Source of the DNA: Ixodes scapularis
Lineage: Eukaryota > Arthropoda > Arachnida > Ixodida > Ixodidae
Assembly: GCF_016920785.2 (NCBI RefSeq)
Contig: NW_024609837.1
Span: 50,773,609 to 50,837,608, forward strand
DNA length: 64,000 bases
Reading direction: 5' to 3'
Part shown: piece by piece, positions 24,604 through 34,690 of the stretch
How the letters are laid out: each line of letters begins with the position of its first letter
Numbering within the stretch: position 1 is the first letter of the stretch
The notes under the pieces: generated by a model
Database searches by the model: none
What the model was told of the DNA's origin: nothing
What the model saw: the letters and a program-made list of their open reading frames with translations, nothing else
Program-made: the position numbers and the translations under genes

Positions 24604-24929
24604 CTAGAGCCACTAAATGAGCTGCGCTTAGAGAATGAACAGTCCGTTCTCCGACATTGTTGTGGGCGCCGCCATTTTGGTTTTTATGCAGAGCAGACCC
24701 AACTGCCGATCGTCATGATTCAAAAATGCGACTTTCCCAGCATTAGATCCGGTGTTCGGAAGCTCATGTTTTTAATTGAGCTGTTGCGAACGGTTTAAAC
24801 ATTTGCGGAGGGTGGAAGAGCGCCTCCTGTGATTTCAAATAAAGTTTCAGATAGCTGGCAACCGTGATTTTAAGACACAATATGGCCAACTGTCATTACT
24901 CTGAAGCGCAGCTCGTTTAGCGGCACTAG
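24604..24929 (+). mobile_element. MITE family C, first unit of an inverted dimer
   Basis: Begins CTAGAGCCACTAAATGAGCT and ends with an inverted relative of it (AGCTCGTTTAGCGGCACTAG). It is flanked by TACAGA (24598-24603) on the left and GACAGA (24930-24935) on the right. Its interior is a diverged reverse complement of the second unit, so the two copies lie head to head in opposite orientation. Noncoding. Confidence 0.8.
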
Positions 24930-24935
24930 GACAGA

Positions 24936-25273
24936 CTAGAGCCCCTAAACAAGTTACGCTTCTGAGTAACGACACTTGGACATATCGTGGCTTAAAATCA
25001 TGGTTGCCAGTTATCTGAAGCTTTATCTGAGATCGCAAAAAAAAAAAAACGCTTTTCCGTCTTCCAGACATTTCAAAACAGTTCGTGACATAGCAAAACG
25101 ACATCAGATAAGCTTGCTAACACCGCCTCGAAAGCTCAGGGAAGCCGCATTTTTTAATTGTGACGATCGACAGTTCCGTCTGCTCTACACTAAGCATCAA
25201 GATGGCGGCGGCCACAACAATACCGGGGAACAGAGTGTCGATACTCTAAGCGTAGCTCATTTAGTGGCTCTAA
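24936..25273 (-). mobile_element. MITE family C, second unit of an inverted dimer
   Basis: Begins CTAGAGCCCCTAAACAAGTT and ends AGCTCATTTAGTGGCTCTAA. GACAGA precedes it and TACAGA (25274-25279) follows, matching the flank left of the first unit. Similarity to the first unit runs through the interior, for example the GCCGCCATYTTG block present in both orientations. The whole 24598-25279 interval is therefore a giant imperfect palindrome. Confidence 0.8.
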
Positions 25274-25279
25274 TACAGA

Positions 25280-26438
25280 CCATGTCCGGAGAGTGACGAA
25301 ATCAAACAGGAAACAGACCTTTCCTGAAAATCCCGGGAGGCATCGCGGGCTATTCCACAGCGTATTTCTGTAGCTGTTTCGATGTACAAATCGCGCTGAC
25401 TCGAATGCTTTGTATGTCCTGGAAGTGGCACGATTCGTTCTCTCTGATCATTGTGGGTTTAGACCATGCTTTAAATCAAACTGACACAAAACAAGCTCAT
25501 TACATACTTTATTTTGCTCCTCTTCTGTCTCTTTTGAGTTCCGGAATCTCAAAAGAGTAACCTTTATTACACCTTTCCAAAAGACACTCGACCCCAGGGG
25601 CCACAAACCGTGTTCGAGCCCAGTCACTGAGTTCGAGGCTAGACTCTCACCGGCGTCCCTCCTGACCCTAACCGAGTGGACTGTGATTTCAACAGGCGCA
25701 GCCTGCGTAGGCGCAGTTTCAAACGCTGCTGGCGGATAAATTCTCGTCTTTTCCCGCTATATTTTGTGTTTCGTGGTGCATGTATTTTCCCGAGGACATT
25801 AAGAAAACATTGTGCCACATTAAAAAAAAAAACAAAAAAAAACTGCAAATTACTTTTGTTGGGTACGTGCGCGACAGAACGAATGCGCCTGGAATGTATA
25901 GTTCTAGTTTTTTGTTTTTTTCTTACAATAAGCTTTGACGGCGCCGCAGGATTCGCCGCATGTGAAACGACAAAGCGCTTTGCTGTCAAAAATAAATTGC
26001 AACAAAAGAGGGCCGAAAGGCATGCATTCTTCACGCTCACAAATAACGTGTTTACAGATGGACAGGACACGGACATACAATTCAGGAAACGGTAACATTC
26101 AAACAATATATCGTACGTACCACACGATGCAGCGTTATCCGAAAAGAATTTATTTGAGAAAGATCTCAAATAACACAGTCACAGTCGGCGACAGTCACAG
26201 TCGACGACAGTCACATCTTGACGGTCGGACGGAATCCGAGAAGACTTCGTTTTGGGGAGAGCCTCCTTTTTTCACAACCGCTCCCGGACAACTATTTTTG
26301 GAGTGAGGATTCTACGCGGATTATCTTTGGGAGGGAGGAGAACAATGTTCGCAAAATCGCGTCAAGGGTCGTCCGACGTCCTTCACCTCATTCGTTTCCC
26401 GTGAATGTCGAGCAGAAAAGCTTGAATGGCAGGCACTT
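25280..26438. other. Non-coding stretch, no gene seen
   Basis: An A-rich tract lies at 25821-25843. An ACAGTCACAGTCGACGACAG-type tandem (about 26178-26215, roughly three units of GACAGTCACAGTCG) is visible. No gene. Confidence 0.45.
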
Positions 26439-26966
26439 AAGCGCGATCCAAACCAACGCTTCTTTTTGCGCCTGTAGGTCGTGCGGCTGCGGATGTGACG
26501 CATTTCGTGGCGTTTCTGCTGTTTCCGGGCGCGCTTTCTGAGTCAGAAGCGTGCGCTTTGGTTTGGACGGGCGAAACTTCGGGCGAGCGCGCACGCGCGC
26601 ACGCAGGCACGAGCGCACAAGCAAAGTGCAACTGCGACAGACTGGCCGGCCAGACGGTGAGAGAAAGAGAGAGAGAGATCGCGTTGTCATGTTGGAAGAG
26701 AATAAAAGGGGGGAAGAAGAGGGCAGCCAGACGGCGAGAAACGCGGAGCCGGAACTAGCTTGCCCTCCACCGATTGGCCGGGACACAGGAGCGCCCTACT
26801 ACGTCACCGCGCGTTTTTGTGCGCGTTGAGAAGAAGTTGAAATTATCCAACTTTCTTGTGCGCGGCCGGAAGGAGCGAAGAAGCGGCGCGACGTCACAAA
26901 AATGCATCACATCCGCAGCCGCACGACCTACAGGCGCAAAAAGAAGCGTTGGTTTGGATCGCGCTT
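26439..26966. mobile_element. MITE with ~66-bp near-perfect TIRs flanked by TTA
   Basis: The left arm 26439-26505 and right arm 26901-26966 are almost exact reverse complements, starting AGCGCGATCCAAACCAACGC. The trinucleotide TTA directly precedes the left end and follows the right end. A TWA target duplication is typical of PIF/Harbinger elements, so that assignment is a reasonable inference. The interior is GC-rich with a (GA)n tract (26660-26678) and has no recognisable transposase, so it is nonautonomous. Confidence 0.8.
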
Positions 26967-27283
26967 TACCAGCCTTATTTCTCACAGTGGAAGATAACAC
27001 AAAAAGGGTACGCAGCACGCATAAAAAAAATTAAGTGGAAACTTTCAAGAAGGGCGAGAAAACGTGGAATGCAAAACCGCAAAAACGTAGGTAGAAAACC
27101 GCGCCGAGCGGGTCTCCACAGTCCCAAAGAGTGGCAGAAAATTTCTAGCTGATAGAGGGCGCGAGAGTCGCACCAGTCGCATCAGCATCAGCAACATGGC
27201 GGCGGCCTAGGAACGTTTTTTGGAAAGGCGTATACCTGGGTAATCTCACGTGCCGTACACAGGATCGTTCTAATGCCTCAGGC

Positions 27284-27652
27284 CATAGCCTCCTCTATAC
27301 TGACAAAGCCTGGCAGATCCCCACGATACGCGGCAGCCGAAAGTGAAAACGTGGAGCGGCAGACAAGACGCATGTAACGGGCGCCCCGCTGCGGCGAGAC
27401 GCCGAAACACACTTGTCCCGAGCGATGGAATGTCCGCTCGTGCCCCTAGCGTTCCTCGGGCTACCGCTTCGTTTCTCGTTGGGTTTGAGAATCATGTTTC
27501 GGGTCCTCGCCACTGCGAAAGCTGTGCGCTGAATACCAGGCTCCCCGAGAAATGCACTGCACTACCAGATACTGGCGCTCCAAATCTCCGACCGGGCACT
27601 CTATGGCCCCGTCGTCGAACTGCCAGGCTTTGTGAGCGGAGAGGAGGCTATG
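27284..27652. mobile_element. MITE family A, copy 2 (369 bp, 33-bp TIRs)
   Basis: The left (27284-27316) and right (27620-27652) ends match inverted at 29 of 33 positions, starting CATAGCCTCCTCT and ending AAAGCCTGGCAG. It shares the interior with copy 1 at 13526: GTTTCGGGTCCTCGCC, CTCCAAATCT, GACCGGGCAC and CGTCGTCGAACTGCC blocks. Imperfect 7-bp direct repeats CTCAGGC and CTCGGGC flank it (6/7). It is about 43 bp longer than copy 1, mainly in the centre. Confidence 0.88.
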
Positions 27653-27802
27653 CTCGGGCTGAAAGTGGCACGAGGCAGATATCATCACAAATTGAAAATT
27701 GTAAACGAATGTAAAACTGATCCTAAATTTTAATGAGGCGAACTCGTTCCCACAAACTTAAAGAGATGCTGAACTAATTATACTACCATGTTTCATGTGC
27801 TC

Positions 27803-28893
27803 CTTTAAAGGGATGATGAACAAACCAGTGTCTATAATAAGTGGCGCACGATCTTTACCGAGCCAGACGCCGTCGGTGTGCGCGAGCACAAGCAACGAAA
27901 TTGACGTCATAGTCATCCATTCACGATTGGCAGGACAGTGAAACGTGCGGGCTCCGGAGGGAAAAAAAAAACCTAGAATAAGGACAGGCTTTTCGTTTCC
28001 ACAGTGGGGTCGCGCGTATAAGGTAGGCCATTAATTTGCCTATCAAGCACGTAGCTCTCACTTGCGGAGATAAAAGCTTGCCTTTACTCTTGTTTTGCCT
28101 GGAGCGCATACATTTCACTGTTATCTTAAAGGAGCGGTGCAACGATATTCAATTGGAATGTTTTTCACTTTCCACGAGCTTACTGGCACTAGTGGGACTC
28201 AAGGATACTCGCACGCAACGCCCCTGGCCAAGAAACTCCTTTGTTGCGGTGTAATTTCAAGGACAGAAGCGATCATTTTCGTTCAATCTTTCCTTTGCAA
28301 AATTTGATGACGTAACGTGGGGATTGCAGTACACCCCCAGGGACGATATTTGAATGCGGTTCATAGATTGGACCCGAGCATTGCGTGGACACTCGATTTG
28401 GGCTCGTTATAATTACAAGCTCGAGAAGCATTCGAGTAGGGGGCCCGTGTCCAATCGCTGCAACGACGGCAATAGCCGAGCCATAACAATGTCTGGAACT
28501 CAGCGCGTGTCCTGTGCTATGCCAACCCCAGCGCGTGGCTATGATCAACATTGGCGGCATATAATCGGCTCCAGATCATGTGGCCGCTTGTTCTGGCTGC
28601 GAGTTGAGGGGGTGAACGCTGCTCGTTTTTCTTCAATTTTTTCTGGGACTTCAATTGCGTGGGGTGAAAAACGAACGCGTGTTTCATAGGTCATTAAAGT
28701 CAGGGATCCGTTCTAAGTGGTACTTGCGGAAAGTACAAAAATTGTTGCATCGCCCCTTTAAGCGTGAATGAAGGACTATGACGTCAATTTCGCTGCGTGC
28801 GCTCGAGCGCACCGGCGGCTGCTGGCTCGTGGAACGATTGTGTGCCACTTTTTATGGAGAACTAGAATGTTTGGTTGAGTAACTCTTTAAAAG
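27803..28893. mobile_element. Large inverted-repeat element (1.09 kb, ~125-bp TIRs) containing another element
   Basis: The left arm 27803-27925 (CTTTAAAGGGATGATGAAC start, CGAAATTGACGTCATAGTC near its inner edge) is matched inverted by 28763-28893. Interior frames are noncoding. The element at 28125-28762 sits inside it and its right end abuts the right arm exactly. Solo copies of the same terminus occur at 1203, 20402, 27756 and 49966. Confidence 0.75.
28125..28762. mobile_element. Nested element with CTTAAAGG-type ends (638 bp)
   Basis: The left end CTTAAAGGAGCGGTGCAACG and the reverse complement of the right end CTTAAAGGGGCGATGCAACA match over about 24 bp. The interior is GC-balanced and noncoding. 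Because the ends resemble those of the enclosing element, it could be a related family inserted into it or an internal part of a compound element. Confidence 0.65.
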
Positions 28894-28929
28894 AAACTAC
28901 AAAGACACTTAAGACTGCTAACGTGTCGG

Positions 28930-29262
28930 AATGCGAAAGTATTCGTATACGTAGCGCATTCCTAGAAGCTGCGCGCCGCGCTGAGCTCGGCCGTGCAGCC
29001 TCTCCAGAGTCTGCCCCGGCGGACTCTGCAGGCTCTTCGGTCGGCCGCTCCCTCTCCGGCATCCGGGCCGCTGCGCCGCCATAGAGAGGGCTTCTCTGTG
29101 GGGTAGCGTTCCTTGGAACTACGCAGCGCCACAGCCAATGGAGTGATTGCTAAAGACTACAGCCGTCGCTTCATGGGACAGGGAAATTTAGGTGCCGTTT
29201 GGCGAGGCTTCAAAGGCTGATAACGTCGGTTCGCTCCATGGGACAGTTAATGTGTTCGCATT
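28930..29262 (+). mobile_element. MITE family B, copy 2
   Basis: The left AATGCGAAAGT (28930-28940) and right TGTTCGCATT (29253-29262) mark the ends. The right half matches copies 1 and 3 (TAGGTGCCGTTT, GACAGTTAATG, CCATGGGACA). It lacks the extra left block seen in copies 1 and 3. Confidence 0.7.
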
Positions 29263-29449
29263 AAAAGAATACTACCAGCATCTCCCGTTGGGGACGCGAA
29301 AGCGTGGCTTTGGGGAAGCATACCGTTAACACTGCTTTCATACACGCGGTTAGTTCAGGCATGTTCCGAACCAGAACACACGATGGCAGCCGAGATCGTG
29401 CTTGTAGACTTTCCAGAAGAGTACGGAATTATAAAAGAAGGAAGTGTCC

Positions 29450-29512
29450 AGCAGGGTTCGAACCACGTTCGTCTGTGTGGGAGCCGTGTACGTTGTAAAT
29501 CCCGCCACGCAC
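29450..29512 (-). repeat. Possible tRNA-like/SINE fragment
   Basis: A perfect B-box-like GGTTCGAACC (29455-29464) is followed, in plus coordinates, by a weak minus-strand A-box-like TGGCGGGATTTAC at about 29495-29507. The A-to-B spacing of about 35 bp fits a tRNA-derived unit, but stems do not pair well. Weak call. Confidence 0.22.
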
Positions 29513-30188
29513 GCGGTAATAGTTTCGGAATGGTTTTGGTTGCAGCATTTACCTCAATCATGCCTGTTAAACTCGACATACGTAGAACACGCTTTCGGGT
29601 TGGAAGAATCCCGCTGCAATCGCTCGTGTACCGAGCGAAGCTCGTGCCGCGACTTCCGACGGGAAAGCCATCGAAGCAACTCCACAGACTCCGAACGCAT
29701 CCCACAGTCCAGTAGAGAAAGATGGCAGCGGAAAGTGGGCGAGAGACAGAAATGGGGAGAGGGGAAGCGACGCGAACGCCCTCTCTTATCGAACAGTAAA
29801 AGACGATTATGCGGGAAGCAGAGCCGGCTTCTGTTTGCGCGGGGTGGCAGAACGAGAGCATTGCGTGTTTGGATAAGGCGCCTTTTTTGTAAGCGTACGG
29901 AGACCAGCTCCGATGCCTGACGATCCACTTTGTGTCGTGTCGTTCGGATTAAGGAAGCTTTCGTTGGTGGGGTGCAAGCTGGGCTGGGCCCCCAATAATA
30001 ATATACTAGATTACTCGCCAATACCCGTTTTTTTTTCCTTTTACCATTTGCACTTTTTTTTTTGCTCATTCGCTACAGAGATGGTAGCATCCCAATACAT
30101 TATCTTGGATTGACCAAGGTTTTCTTAACCATATCATGGAAATTTACTGAGATAACAAGTTTCGCTGTTATTTCTTGCAAATACACAT

Positions 30189-30191
<3 letters not shown>
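29513..30191. other. Non-coding stretch, no gene seen
   Basis: Overlapping chance frames on both strands. No recognised family. Confidence 0.45.

Positions 30192-30243
<52 letters not shown>
30192..30243 (+). repeat. (AT)n microsatellite, ~26 units
   Basis: Directly visible uninterrupted AT dinucleotide tract. Length is likely polymorphic. Confidence 0.95.
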
Positions 30244-30246
<3 letters not shown>

Positions 30247-31275
30247 TGTAGCCACGTGAACCAAAGCAGCACATCTACAACAAAAATAACGACGCAATAA
30301 TTACAGAAATACGAGTTATATGCTGCAGCCACAATACGTACTACAAAAGAAACTGCGCTCGCAGCACACATGGTGAAACAATTATGGGCGGGCAGGACCC
30401 GAGCATTTTCGAAACATGCTTGCTTCCTACATGAACATGTCTGCAGGTAGTTCATGTATGACCAATGTGCCATACAAGAAAAATCTCAGACGGTGTTTTC
30501 AGACTCCCTCGAATGATGGATTAGCGGCGGGACCGGGGTCTTAACTGTTCTCTTGAGGAACGTTGTACACGAACACACAAACTGAACCCCGCACGATGCC
30601 TAATTGGTCTCCGAGGATCCCCGCGTGCTTGAAAAGAAAGTCGGACGGAGGGGCTGGAACTGGCTGGTACAAATCAGGCCCTGAATTACGAACCGTGTCC
30701 AAGAAGTCTAATCCCCGACAGAGTGAACGTGGAATAGAAAAAAAAAAAAAATCAAGAGGCTGAAAGCTTTTGACACGAAGAAAAAGGAGGACAATACATA
30801 AGAAAGAAGGCTAGGGGTCGAGGGTTTAATTAAAATCGACTAAGCGTCGATTAAACCCGCTTTGCGTGGGCATAAATCCGCCGCAGCACTGATTAGTTTC
30901 GTTTAATGTCAACGCAGCTTCGCAGCAGGAGCTCAGTTTCCCCCCCCCCCCCCCCTCCCCCCCGCCTCCAAAAGTGACTTTCTTTTTTTTCCTTTTTTTC
31001 GGAAAGTGACTTTCTTTTTTTAGTTGTTTCGGAAAACAGGGCATACCTAAGATTTTTCTTTTTTTATTTAGGAAGAGATGTCTCGCTCCTGGTGGAATTG
31101 AAATTAACATGGTCTGTGACATCACATCCGTCTGTGGCATGAAATCGGTCCGTCATGTTACGTTTCTTTGAACCTACCTGATATCGCCTTACGTCGCAAA
31201 CATCTTCATCCTTGTCTTTCATAAAATGTTTAAATCCTAACCAATGAATTGCTTCTTCAAGCACCATACGTCTCT
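30244..31275. other. Non-coding stretch with C and T homopolymers
   Basis: A C-rich run lies at 30940-30962. T runs with a duplicated AAAGTGACTTTCTTTTTT block lie at about 30970-31020. No gene. Confidence 0.5.
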
Positions 31276-31480
31276 TGTCGCACCGATCATCTGCTTATTA
31301 AGGTTGGAACGCCTGCATGTCGTAAAAACGTATATTTTCACTCTTTCATCCCGAGAACATAAAATGACTGGATCGACCTCCCTGCCACAATTGCTAGTAT
31401 CTCTGAAGCCAGTTATTCAAAGAAACACGGCAACAATTTCGTACGTTCACTCCTTTCGGTAATGCTGCCGGGTCTTGAGT
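31276..31480 (+). pseudogene. LINE reverse-transcriptase C-terminal remnant
   Basis: In one plus-strand frame (starting near 31278) the reading is RTDHLL, then HSFIPRT, a TAA stop at 31360-31362, then NDWIDLPATIASISEAS. The pattern RTDH...FxPRTxxxWNxLP is characteristic of the C-terminal tail of several LINE-encoded proteins in arthropods. The in-frame stop and absence of the polymerase core show a dead fragment of about 60 codons. The clade cannot be fixed from this alone. Confidence 0.6.
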
Positions 31481-32714
31481 ACAGAAATATATAAGAAGTG
31501 TACGGCTCACCAGTGACGTTATAGTTGCTATGAACGTTTGTATAGCGTTTTCCGTGTTGTTCTACGTCATTCGCTTCGATATTGAACAAAGCAAAAAAAA
31601 ATACTGGGCCTTGTAAACATGACGAGAGGTGGATCTGCTTTTGAAATTCGGCTGCTCTGGTCGGGTATTGTGAAAGGCCAACTTAGCCTTGTGCGGTATC
31701 ATGCATGCGACTGCCAGCTTGGTCTTTAACGTGTTCAAACAACTGTGATAACAGTACCACATGCAAGTTCACTGTTGGTGCTTGACAAAACAGCCAGGGG
31801 CTGGCAATCGACACACTGTAGCAGCCGGGGCCAAATCGCTGCTATTGTTCCTGGGGGAGAACTCTTAAAGTGGGTAGATGGACAGATCGATGGATGCAAA
31901 TAACCCTTTTAGTGGGGAGGCTTCTTGCGCCGCCTGGCCATAACTTTTATTTTAACAACAACAAAAAGTGGTACCGGTCGGAGTTGCCCTCTGGCGGAGT
32001 CCGGCAGAAACCTCCAAATGTGGATGACTTCGGCTGTTCTCATTGTTTCGCTACACCTCTCCTGGCGCCCCCTTTCCCTTCACCCCAAACTAAACAAGCG
32101 CAATCTCATTGTTTGTAGCAACACGAAAAACACTTCGTATATCGGAGACAAAAGGAAAGCGTCGCCCGTAAAGGGTGCGTGCAGCGTAAAGGCCTCTGGG
32201 TCCGTGTAGATGACAAAGTTGCGATCGCTGAAGCTCTTCTAGCGTGCATTCTCGCCGCGAACAGGCGGCATAAGTCAACTCTTCGCACGGGGGAACGCAT
32301 TCAACACAAAAGGTAAAAAACAAAAACAGAAAAAAAAAAAAAAAACATATGCAGCAACCTTAAAGAAGAAGCGTACGCTACGTTTTCCCCTCACCCCTCG
32401 TCACGAAGATGCGCGGAAGCAAAACGTATCCGAAATGTCCGCAAATCAGTCTTGCGTCGGTCGAGCGCTTCTCCCCAAAACGGCGCTTCTTGCCGTCTTT
32501 CGAAAAAAAAAAAAAAAGTAAAGAAATTTTAGGTCGTTGTTGATGTTCGCTGCGAAAGAAAGAGCCCTGGAGCAATCCTTGTTTTCTCGCTGTAAATCAC
32601 TTTTCGCCGCCGACATTTCCCAAGTCATCTAGGAAGCCGTGGATGCGCGAAAAGCTTCTGCTCCAGCCCATACCATGCCCCGAAGACAAGGCCTGCGCAC
32701 GACGTCCTCGCTAG
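31481..32714. other. Non-coding stretch, no gene seen
   Basis: Short overlapping frames, and A runs at 32330-32345 and 32503-32516. Nothing recognised. Confidence 0.5.
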
Positions 32715-32867
32715 GGGGTTCCCGACCTGCTCCAAGCGGCAAAGATGCTGAAGCTTCACGAGAGTCGCCGCAAGGCGGCCAAAGCTGCAGGGGAAAGAGC
32801 GCACGCCAACCTGTTCAAGAAGAAGAAAAGGAGGAAAGGGAGAGAAGGGCTGGGATTTCCCAGAGTC
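32715..32867 (+). other. Short basic, helix-like coding-looking stretch
   Basis: A 51-codon frame bounded by TAG (32712-32714) and TAA (32868-32870) reads AAKMLKLHESRRKAAKAA and then NLFKKKKRRK, a strongly basic, helix-prone pattern not explained by simple repeats. A CTCGCTAG acceptor-like sequence immediately precedes it. No family is recognised. It may be a pseudogene fragment or chance. Confidence 0.18.
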
Positions 32868-33369
32868 TAACAGGTCGGGATGCACTTTCTCCCCCGTAGC
32901 TTTGGCTGTACTGCACTCTTTTACGTTTTGAGACGCTCCGAGACGCGCCTGAGACGATGCTGACGCAAGATAGGCCACGATACGTCAATTTACCAGTGAT
33001 GACGCTCGGGAGGGAGAGAGGGCTCAAAGGCCTTGTCTTCAAGGTGGTATTGGTCTTGCTCCGAGCGGCACTACGAGACTTTCAGAAAGCCTCCACTGCG
33101 GGAAGTCAGACGACGGCCCTCGTATGTCAAAGTAGGTGTTCAGTGCGAATGCGAGCCTGTACTTGTTCGGGCACTCACCTTTGGGTGCGGCCGGATGCGA
33201 TAAGGATGATACGCACATTCGCGTTGTAGCGTTTGTGCGCTCCGTGCGGCAAAGGGACGAGTAGCGTTCCGAAGATCGCTTGCGCCAAGCTTGTACACAC
33301 AGTTAGGTTGACATGCAGTCGACCGCAGACGAGAGCCAATAGGGAGCGCTTTCGCCGTCCTGCAACGCA

Positions 33370-33875
33370 CCCCGGAACCTGCTACGATACCCGGAACTCT
33401 TCAGTCAAGGCCATCGGCGCGCAGCCGCAGTGGCGGCTTCTTCGTTGCGGAGGGCTTAGCGGAGGGGCAAACGCGGTCTACGAAAACTCCCTAATAAGAG
33501 CGCGTTATCGTCGCTAGCGACTCCGCAAGCGCAATTTACGGCAACATGGCGGGGCCCGGCGCACTGACCAGGTTGTCTATCTTGGGACAATCCCGCTGGT
33601 TTCCCCGACATTCTGTCCCGCATGAGCCGGTGTCATCTTTGAAGAACCGGCGCTCGCACATTCCCCACCGCTCCCCAAAACGAAAAAGCAGGTTTCGCGA
33701 ACGGAGAGCCGGAAACGCAACGCCGAGTGGCGCGAGCGAACACTTGACCCTCCTCTCCTTTCTCGGCTTCTGATTGGTCAAACTCGCCGCAACACTTCGG
33801 ATAGTTGAGCGAGTCTAACGACTCCCCGGGTTCATCTACGACGCGTTGCGCGAGTCTGGGTTGCCATAGCAACCA
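33370..33875 (+). promoter_or_regulatory. CpG-rich candidate promoter region with ATG and X-box
   Basis: A CpG-dense interval contains GGCAACATGGCGG (ATG at 33546, good initiation context) opening a 75-codon frame. That frame begins MAGPGALTRLSILGQSRWF, basic and amphipathic like a mitochondrial presequence. GTTGCCATAGCAAC at 33860-33873 is a perfect RFX-type X-box. An opposing minus-strand frame is also open, so coding is not established. Confidence 0.25.
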
Positions 33876-34610
33876 TCTTGTCGTAAGCTGTCATAAGCGG
33901 TAGTAATATAGTCCGTCACATTCGAATACAAATGTCTGAACCATGTGTCTTCCTATACACACTCTTAAAAACAAGCTAGTAAAAAATACACCCTCCAAAT
34001 TTTTTTTTTAATTTTTTGCCAGGCGATTTATTATGGTCTCCGAATACTACCCAATTATTATTTTCCTACAGAGTCACGTATTTTTCTAATAACGCCAAAA
34101 AACGCAACTGCTTGAAACCGAAACCGAAACTTCCGCACCGCATGGAGAAGTGGAGAGGAGAGAGTGAGTGGCGGAAGTCACGTGGCTACACCCGACCGTG
34201 CGATTATTTTTTTGTTTTTTTCCCGCTCGCAGCATACGCAGTGCGTGGCGGGATCCGTTCGCCGTGCGATTCCTTTGCAGTTATGTTTTTTCCTCTCGCT
34301 GTTCTGTACTTGAAGATGAGTTGTTTGGTACATTTAAATGATGGCAATTAGTATGAATGCCCGTGGTGAATTCCCGTGATCGGCTCCGAGAAGAGTACTC
34401 CCAAGAGGTTGCGTTAAGAGCTGCCTCACATGTCCTGCATCTGAAAGTGGCATTGTAGGGCAGATGTGTCGAAAATGAAATACCATACCATTTAGTTCAG
34501 CGACACCGTCGCCCAGAACAATTTTTTGTTTTTTTGTTTTTTGTCAGTGATAATTATAAAAAAATAAAAGAAATGTAAACATCGCAAAATATTTGGAAAA
34601 GAAAATGGTA
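33876..34610. other. Non-coding stretch, no gene seen
   Basis: Contains a loose direct repeat: CCGTGCGATT followed by T-rich and CCGCTCGC/CCTCTCGC words at about 34194 and 34261. No gene. Confidence 0.45.
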
Positions 34611-34690
34611 CGCCCCACTAAAGATCGAACCCGTGCCCGCTGCATGGGAAGCGGACGTCTTTTCACTGAGCTACTTAAGGAACGCTTACC
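34611..34690 (-). repeat. Degenerate tRNA-like sequence (tRNA pseudogene or SINE head)
   Basis: On the minus strand, TAGCTCAGTGAAAAGACG (A-box-like) is followed at tRNA-like spacing by GGGTTCGATC (B-box, at about 34623-34633). Between them CCGCT...AGCGG can pair as an anticodon stem. The acceptor and T stems do not pair properly, and the D loop has extra A residues, so it is not a functional tRNA as read. A Gly-type ancestry is possible but not certain. Confidence 0.4.

Noticed and set aside
23949..24613. Two ~190-codon minus-strand frames
   Set aside because: They overlap each other in different frames and show no recognisable domain.
34611..34690. Functional tRNA-Gly
   Set aside because: Acceptor and T stems do not pair, so it is recorded as a degenerate tRNA-like repeat.
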